Positions 60,624 through 64,000 of a DNA stretch of 64,000 nt are shown here, piece by piece. How positions within the stretch are numbered: position 1 is the first letter of the stretch; every line of letters begins with the position of its first letter. Made by a program: the position numbers and the translations under genes. Below the pieces are notes generated by a model that did not search any database, had not been told where the DNA came from, and was given only the letters and a program-made list of their open reading frames with translations. Source of the stretch: Streptomyces cadmiisoli (GTDB lineage: Bacteria > Actinomycetota > Actinomycetes > Streptomycetales > Streptomycetaceae); NCBI RefSeq assembly GCF_003261055.1, contig NZ_CP030073.1, positions 6,634,001-6,698,000 on the forward strand, given 5' to 3'.

Positions 60624-60648
60624 GCCGTGCGGCGGGTCAGCCGCGCTT

Positions 60649-60716
60649 GATCGAATGGTTGATCCACGGGGTATGGATCATTCGGCCCATCGGTGATCCA
60701 TCATCTGTGTGAGATC
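60649..60716. promoter_or_regulatory. Cluster of five GATC sites upstream of the gbn-like gene
   Basis: GATC occurs at 60649, 60661, 60676, 60695 and 60713, five times in 68 bases. TGATCCA-N7-TGGATCA (60660-60680) is a perfect inverted repeat, and TGATCCA occurs again at 60694. A sixth GATC is at 60943. The gene downstream encodes a protein like Gbn, which I recall binds GATC. The cluster is therefore a likely autoregulatory site. Confidence 0.6.
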
Positions 60717-60750
60717 TCCTCGTACCCGGGTGTGTCCTACATCGATTTCA

Positions 60751-60783
60751 CGGCCGGCCCCTCTGTCGACGGGGGGCCGGCCG
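60751..60783 (+). terminator. Terminator in the gap after the ABC-F gene
   Basis: CGGCCGGCCCC (60751-60761) pairs with GGGGCCGGCCG (60773-60783), an 11-bp stem with an 11-base loop. It lies 128 bases after the ABC-F stop and beyond the GATC cluster. It therefore either ends the ABC-F transcript or attenuates one starting in the cluster. Confidence 0.7.
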
Positions 60784-60985
60784 CTCCGCGTTCCTGACCT
60801 GCTGCTTCGCGGAACAACCCGTTCGGCCGCACGCACATCACCGGGTGGAGTTACAGATTCCGCTTGTGGGGATGCGCTCCTGTCGTCAAAAGCCTCTCGC
60901 ACGGACCTTGCCGAATGGGTGGCCATGAAGCCCCGGAGGGGTGATCATGAGGGGACCAGAGCGCACTTCCCATGAGGAGGCACGG

Positions 60986-61207
60986 GTGGCCGAGACTCTG
61001 AAGAAGGGCAGCCGGGTGACCGGCGCCGCGCGCGACAAGCTCGCGGCAGACCTGAAGAAGAAGTATGACGCCGGTGCGAGCATCCGGGCGTTGGCCGAGG
61101 AGACCGGCCGCTCGTATGGCTTCGTGCACCGCATGCTCAGCGAGTCGGGCGTCACGCTCCGTGGGCGTGGCGGGGCGACACGGGGCAAGAAGGCCGCTAC
61201 GGCCTGA
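60986..61207 (+). CDS. gbn: Small helix-turn-helix nucleoid-associated protein, Gbn-like (SCO1839 type)
   Basis: The 73-residue basic protein (MAETLKKGSRVTGAARDK...) has one helix-turn-helix (about 32-57: SIRALAEETGRSYGFVHRML). Its tail is Gly/Arg/Lys-rich (RGRGGATRGKKA). Length and sequence fit Gbn of S. coelicolor, which I recall as a GATC-binding nucleoid-associated protein affecting chromosome packing and development. The GTG at 60986 lies five bases after GAGGAGG; in-frame codons upstream are not needed. The surroundings (GATC cluster, neighbouring ABC-F and enoyl-CoA hydratase genes) support the match. Confidence 0.88.
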   Translation: MAETLKKGSRVTGAARDKLAADLKKKYDAGASIRALAEETGRSYGFVHRMLSESGVTLRGRGGATRGKKAATA

Positions 61208-61239
61208 CCTCCGGGCGGAGCCCGTCGACTTCGATGGTG

Positions 61240-61273
61240 ACCACCCGGTCGGTCGGCCGATCGGCCGGGTGGT
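61240..61273 (+). terminator. Terminator after the gbn-like gene
   Basis: ACCACCCGG (61240-61248) pairs with CCGGGTGGT (61265-61273), and the 16-base loop contains further short self-complementary sequence. It lies 32 bases after the stop codon. TGCCGT-GAT-ACGGCA near 61294 may be a second stem. Confidence 0.65.
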
Positions 61274-61368
61274 TACTGTGCAGTCACTTGTGCGTGCCGT
61301 GATACGGCACGGCTGAGGCCGTGCCGTCCTGCGGCACGGAAGACGACCGCACTCATCGGAGGCGCTCC

Positions 61369-62181
61369 ATGGCTTCGCCCGAGCAGGACGCAGTGACCGC
61401 CGTTCCCGCACTCGACAAGGACGGCGTACGGCTCACCGTCGACGACGCGATCGCCACGGTGACGCTGACCAATCCGGCCAAGCGCAACGCGCAGAGCCCC
61501 GCTCTGTGGCGCGCGCTGACCGAGGCGGGCCGGCTGTTGCCGGGCACGGTGCGCGTGGTCGTGCTGCGCGCCGAGGGCAAGTCGTTCTCGGCCGGGCTCG
61601 ACCGGCAGGCGTTCACTCCCGAGGGCTTCGACGGCGAACCGTCCTTCATGGACCTCGCCCGCGGTGGTGACGCCGAACTCGACGCGACCATCACCGAGTA
61701 CCAGGAGGCGTTCACCTGGTGGCGGCGCAGCGACATCGTCTCCGTCGCCGCCGTGCAGGGGCACGCCATCGGCGCGGGCTTCCAGCTCGCGCTCGCCTGT
61801 GACCTGCGCGTCGTCGCGGACGACGTGCAGTTCGCCATGCGCGAGACCAGCCTCGGGCTGGTGCCGGACCTGGCGGGCACCCACCCGCTGGTGGGCCTCG
61901 TCGGGTACGCCCGCGCGCTGGAGATCTGCGCGACCGGTCGCTCGGTGCACGCCGAGGAGGCCGTCGGCACGGGCCTGGCGAACATCGCCGTACCCTCGGC
62001 CGACCTCGACGCCGCCGTACAGGACCTGACGGCGGCGCTGCTCGCCGCGCCGCGCGACGCCGTGATCGAGACGAAGGCGCTGCTGCGGGGCGCGGGCGAG
62101 CGCACCTACGAGGAGCAGCGCGTCGCTGAACGCGCCGCGCAGGCGCGCCGGCTGCGGGACCTCGCGGGCGTCGGCGAGTGA
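61369..62181 (+). CDS. Enoyl-CoA hydratase/isomerase family protein
   Basis: The 270-residue crotonase-fold protein has an oxyanion-hole loop (EGKSFSAGLDRQAF) and the second loop around GHAIGAGFQLALACDLRV, which precedes RETSLGLVPDLAG. The usual catalytic glutamate positions are partly altered: GHAIGAGFQL has no glutamate, while LVPDLAG carries aspartate. Classical hydratase activity is therefore not assured, and isomerase or thioesterase-like activity is possible. The ATG at 61369 follows CGGAGG. It stands alone after the gbn-like gene. Confidence 0.85.
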   Translation: MASPEQDAVTAVPALDKDGVRLTVDDAIATVTLTNPAKRNAQSPALWRALTEAGRLLPGTVRVVVLRAEGKSFSAGLDRQAFTPEGFDGEPSFMDLARGGDAELDATITEYQEAFTWWRRSDIVSVAAVQGHAIGAGFQLALACDLRVVADDVQFAMRETSLGLVPDLAGTHPLVGLVGYARALEICATGRSVHAEEAVGTGLANIAVPSADLDAAVQDLTAALLAAPRDAVIETKALLRGAGERTYEEQRVAERAAQARRLRDLAGVGE

Positions 62182-62185
62182 ACCG

Positions 62186-62956
62186 TCAGGTGACCGCCGT
62201 GACCAGGACGGCCACCGTCGGGTGATCCCGCAGGGCCTCGCCCACCCGTGCCCGGACCGCGCGGGCCACGTCCAGGGCCCGGTGGTCCGCGCGCACGGCC
62301 AGCTCCACCCGGACGTGCCGGCGCGGCAGCGCCGCCCCCGACCCGCCACCCTGCTCGATGTGCACGGCGCGGCCCACCCCGCCGAGCGCGCCGGTCAGCC
62401 GCGCCACGCCCGCGACACCGAGTGCGGCCGTGGCCGCCATCGCCTCGTCGGGCTCCTCGGAGGCCCGGGCGGCGTCAGAGGTCTCGGTGTCCGCGGTGGC
62501 TTCGCCGGCGTCCTCGGCCTCCCGGGCGCCCTCGCCGGTTCCGGCGTCCCCGGCCGTCACGTCCAGCAGGTCCGTCACCCGCAGGTCCACCTCCGTGACC
62601 GTCAGCCCGATTCCCTGTTCCGCGGCCGTCGACACGGCCGTGCGCAGGCGTGAGGCCGTCGTCGGCAACGGTTCGGCGGCCGTGGCCGCGAAGTCGGCGG
62701 CCACCCGGAGCGGGCCGGGCGGCAGGGCGCTCGGCGGGGCCGGGACCGCGGGGTCGTGAACGTCCTCCGGATCGGCCAGGGTGATCCGGACGGAGCCCAG
62801 CCGCACGCCCGGTACCTCGTTTGCCGCGCGCCGCAGAACCGCCCGCGCCGCCGTCTCGGCGATCCACGCCCCGTCGCCGGGGCCGCCCAGCGGGAGCAGC
62901 CTGCCGAGACCCAGTTGCTGTCGTACCGCTCGTGTCCATCGGTCCGCCGTCGTCAT
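62186..62956 (-). CDS. Asp23-neighbour protein (annotated in Streptomyces as nucleopolyhedrovirus P10 family)
   Basis: The 256-residue protein has an N-terminal helical part (ADRWTRAVRQQLGLGRLLPLG). A middle domain follows (VRITLADPEDVHDP, GIGLTVTEVDLRVTDLLD), then an acidic Ala/Glu/Asp linker. The C-terminal domain (RVELAVRADHRALDVARAVR, LRDHPTVAVLVTAVT) resembles the end of Asp23 proteins. I recall the family name only as a label; the viral likeness is not meaningful. The ATG at 62956 follows GGAG. It is divergent from the Asp23 operon at 63044. The function is unknown, possibly linked to the envelope. Confidence 0.72.
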   Translation of the reverse strand: MTTADRWTRAVRQQLGLGRLLPLGGPGDGAWIAETAARAVLRRAANEVPGVRLGSVRITLADPEDVHDPAVPAPPSALPPGPLRVAADFAATAAEPLPTTASRLRTAVSTAAEQGIGLTVTEVDLRVTDLLDVTAGDAGTGEGAREAEDAGEATADTETSDAARASEEPDEAMAATAALGVAGVARLTGALGGVGRAVHIEQGGGSGAALPRRHVRVELAVRADHRALDVARAVRARVGEALRDHPTVAVLVTAVT

Positions 62957-63043
62957 TGCTCCAGCCTGCCGCATTCCCGGCGCGAGGCCGCACAACCCCG
63001 CTTACGGTGAGGAAAGGACGACGACCGAAAGGGACGTACGGCG

Positions 63044-63523
63044 ATGACCGAGACGGAACGGAACCGGCCCCAGCCCCTCGACGGCGAGGCCGAGACCCAG
63101 GTGCAGGCCCGCAAGCCCGTCCGCCGCGGGGGCGGCGATCCGGGGACCCGGGGGAGGACCACCATCGCCGACGGCGTCGTGGAGAAGATCGCCGGGCTCG
63201 CCGCCCGCGACGTGCTGGGCGTGCACGCCATGGGCGGCGGGCTGAGCCGTACCTTCGGCGCCGTACGCGACCGGGTGCCCGGGACCAAGTCCCCGACGCG
63301 CGGGGTGAAGGCCGAGGTCGGCGAGGTGCAGACGGCGCTCGACCTGGAGATCGTCGTCGACTACGGCGTGTCCATCTCCGATGTGGCGCGGGCCGTCCGG
63401 GAGAACGTGGTCTCGGCGGTGGAGCGGATGACCGGGCTGGAGGTCGTCGAGGTGAACCTCGCGGTGAGTGACGTCAAGCTTCCGGAGGAAGAGGAGGAGG
63501 AGACGGAACCCCGGATCCAGTGA
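63044..63523 (+). CDS. Asp23/Gls24 family envelope stress response protein
   Basis: The 159-residue protein carries the Asp23 domain (about 38-145). TTIADGVVEKIAGLAARDVLGV is its characteristic start; LDLEIVVDYGVSISDVARAVRENV and VVEVNLAVSDVKLPEEEEEE close it. Asp23 proteins sit at the membrane through small partners and affect envelope stress. A 61-residue membrane protein and another Asp23-type gene follow on the same strand, an arrangement typical of actinobacterial Asp23 operons. Confidence 0.93.
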   Translation: MTETERNRPQPLDGEAETQVQARKPVRRGGGDPGTRGRTTIADGVVEKIAGLAARDVLGVHAMGGGLSRTFGAVRDRVPGTKSPTRGVKAEVGEVQTALDLEIVVDYGVSISDVARAVRENVVSAVERMTGLEVVEVNLAVSDVKLPEEEEEETEPRIQ

Positions 63524-63583
63524 AGCCCCGCCGGCCGCACACCCGTCCGGCCGGCGCACCGCTGACGAGCTGAGGAGCGCACG

Positions 63584-63769
63584 ATGAGCATGGCCGTGGT
63601 CGGCATGATCGCGGGGATGGCCTTGGGCTTCGCCGGTTACTTCGGCGGGTTCGGAGCCTTTCTGCTGGTGGCGGCCCTGGGCGCCGTCGGGTTCGTGGCT
63701 GGCCGCTTCCTGGAGGGCGACCTGGAGCTCGGCGACTTCTTCCGGTCGCGTGACGAACGACGGCGGTGA
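63584..63769 (+). CDS. Small membrane protein in the Asp23 operon
   Basis: The 61-residue protein consists of a hydrophobic, glycine-rich hairpin (about 3-42: MIAGMALGFAGYFGGFGAFLLVAALGAVGF, split over two helices). An acidic-basic tail follows (LEGDLELGDFFRSRDERRR). It resembles the DUF2273-like anchors that tether Asp23 to the membrane. GAGGAG lies upstream of the ATG at 63584. Its stop overlaps the GTG of the next gene (GTGA at 63766). Confidence 0.85.
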   Translation: MSMAVVGMIAGMALGFAGYFGGFGAFLLVAALGAVGFVAGRFLEGDLELGDFFRSRDERRR

Positions 63770-64000
63770 CGTCGGTGAGCAGCGGGACCGAGGAACACCG
63801 CGGACCGGTCACCGCCGTCCCGGCAGGTGAGCGCGGAGCGACCCGGATCGCCGACCGGGTCGTCGCGAAGATCGCCGCGCAAGCGGCCCGCGAGGCGCTC
63901 GGCGCGCTGCCGCCGGACGTGGCCCGCCCGCACGCCACGGTCGTGGTGCACCACGACACCGCCCGGGTCCGCATCCACCTCGAACTGGGCTACCCCGCCG
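63766..64000 (+). CDS. Second Asp23/Gls24 family protein (3' truncated by window end)
   Basis: The GTG at 63766 overlaps the preceding stop. The frame runs to the window end (78 residues). ATRIADRVVAKIAAQAAREAL matches the N-terminal helix of Asp23 domains, followed by VVVHHDTARVRIHLELGYPA. It is a divergent paralogue of the protein at 63044 and belongs to the same operon. The rest lies outside the window. Confidence 0.85.
   Translation, partial: MTSVSSGTEEHRGPVTAVPAGERGATRIADRVVAKIAAQAAREALGALPPDVARPHATVVVHHDTARVRIHLELGYPA

Overview
The window is a piece of a high-GC actinomycete chromosome, almost certainly Streptomyces or a close relative. The signs are very GC-rich third codon positions, frequent GTG starts, long ATGA/GTGA-coupled operons, and a gene order (ectABCD, an SCO1860-like cell-wall protein, the cobalamin cluster, a Pit phosphate transporter, an ABC-F protein, a 73-aa Gbn-like DNA-binding protein) that matches what I recall of the S. 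coelicolor core chromosome. I see no tRNA, rRNA, insertion sequence, prophage or CRISPR array. Assignments come from reading motifs and recalled family resemblance; no database search was possible.

Region 1 (1-16.6 kb) is a sugar-acid/pentose module. It holds a GntR regulator, a DHDPS-family lyase, an IlvD/Edd dehydratase, two sugar ABC permeases, a Gfo/Idh/MocA oxidoreductase, a PmoA-like protein, a GH43 glycosidase and a separately promoted sugar-binding lipoprotein. After a purine/NCS2-type permease come an IclR regulator and a divergent 2-oxoglutarate-semialdehyde-type dehydrogenase. The dehydratase, lyase and semialdehyde dehydrogenase together fit a Weimberg-type oxidative pentose route. 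Two LacI-type operators (core AAGCGCTT) mark the permease operon and the binding-protein gene. The ABC ATPase is missing, as is usual in Streptomyces, where MsiK is shared.

Region 2 (16.7-32.2 kb) has a DUF1349 protein, a DsbA/FrnE-type oxidoreductase, a class V aminotransferase, an ECF sigma factor with a zinc-finger anti-sigma protein, and the ectoine/hydroxyectoine operon ectABCD (minus strand). A second class V aminotransferase, a polar amino-acid ABC transporter with a near-consensus promoter, an amidohydrolase, a secreted serine hydrolase and an LPXTG-like anchored protein follow.

Region 3 (32.3-50.6 kb) is a cobalamin biosynthesis cluster on the minus strand. A cobalamin riboswitch precedes cbiB-cobQ-cobN-chlID-cobO-cobB-cobI. 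A second unit, cobM-cobL-cbiG/cobJ-cobH-cbiX-cobC, follows. A ZIP-family metal transporter on the plus strand lies between them.

Region 4 (50.7-64 kb) is mixed housekeeping. It contains a Pit phosphate transporter with a small membrane partner and a PHO box, a GH25 lysozyme, a class II aldolase, an alpha/beta hydrolase, a large unknown protein, a VOC protein and a zinc metallopeptidase. An ABC-F ATPase preceded by a seven-codon, apparently leaderless mini-ORF comes next, then a Gbn-like nucleoid protein with a cluster of GATC sites upstream, an enoyl-CoA hydratase, and an Asp23/Gls24 envelope-stress group cut by the window end.
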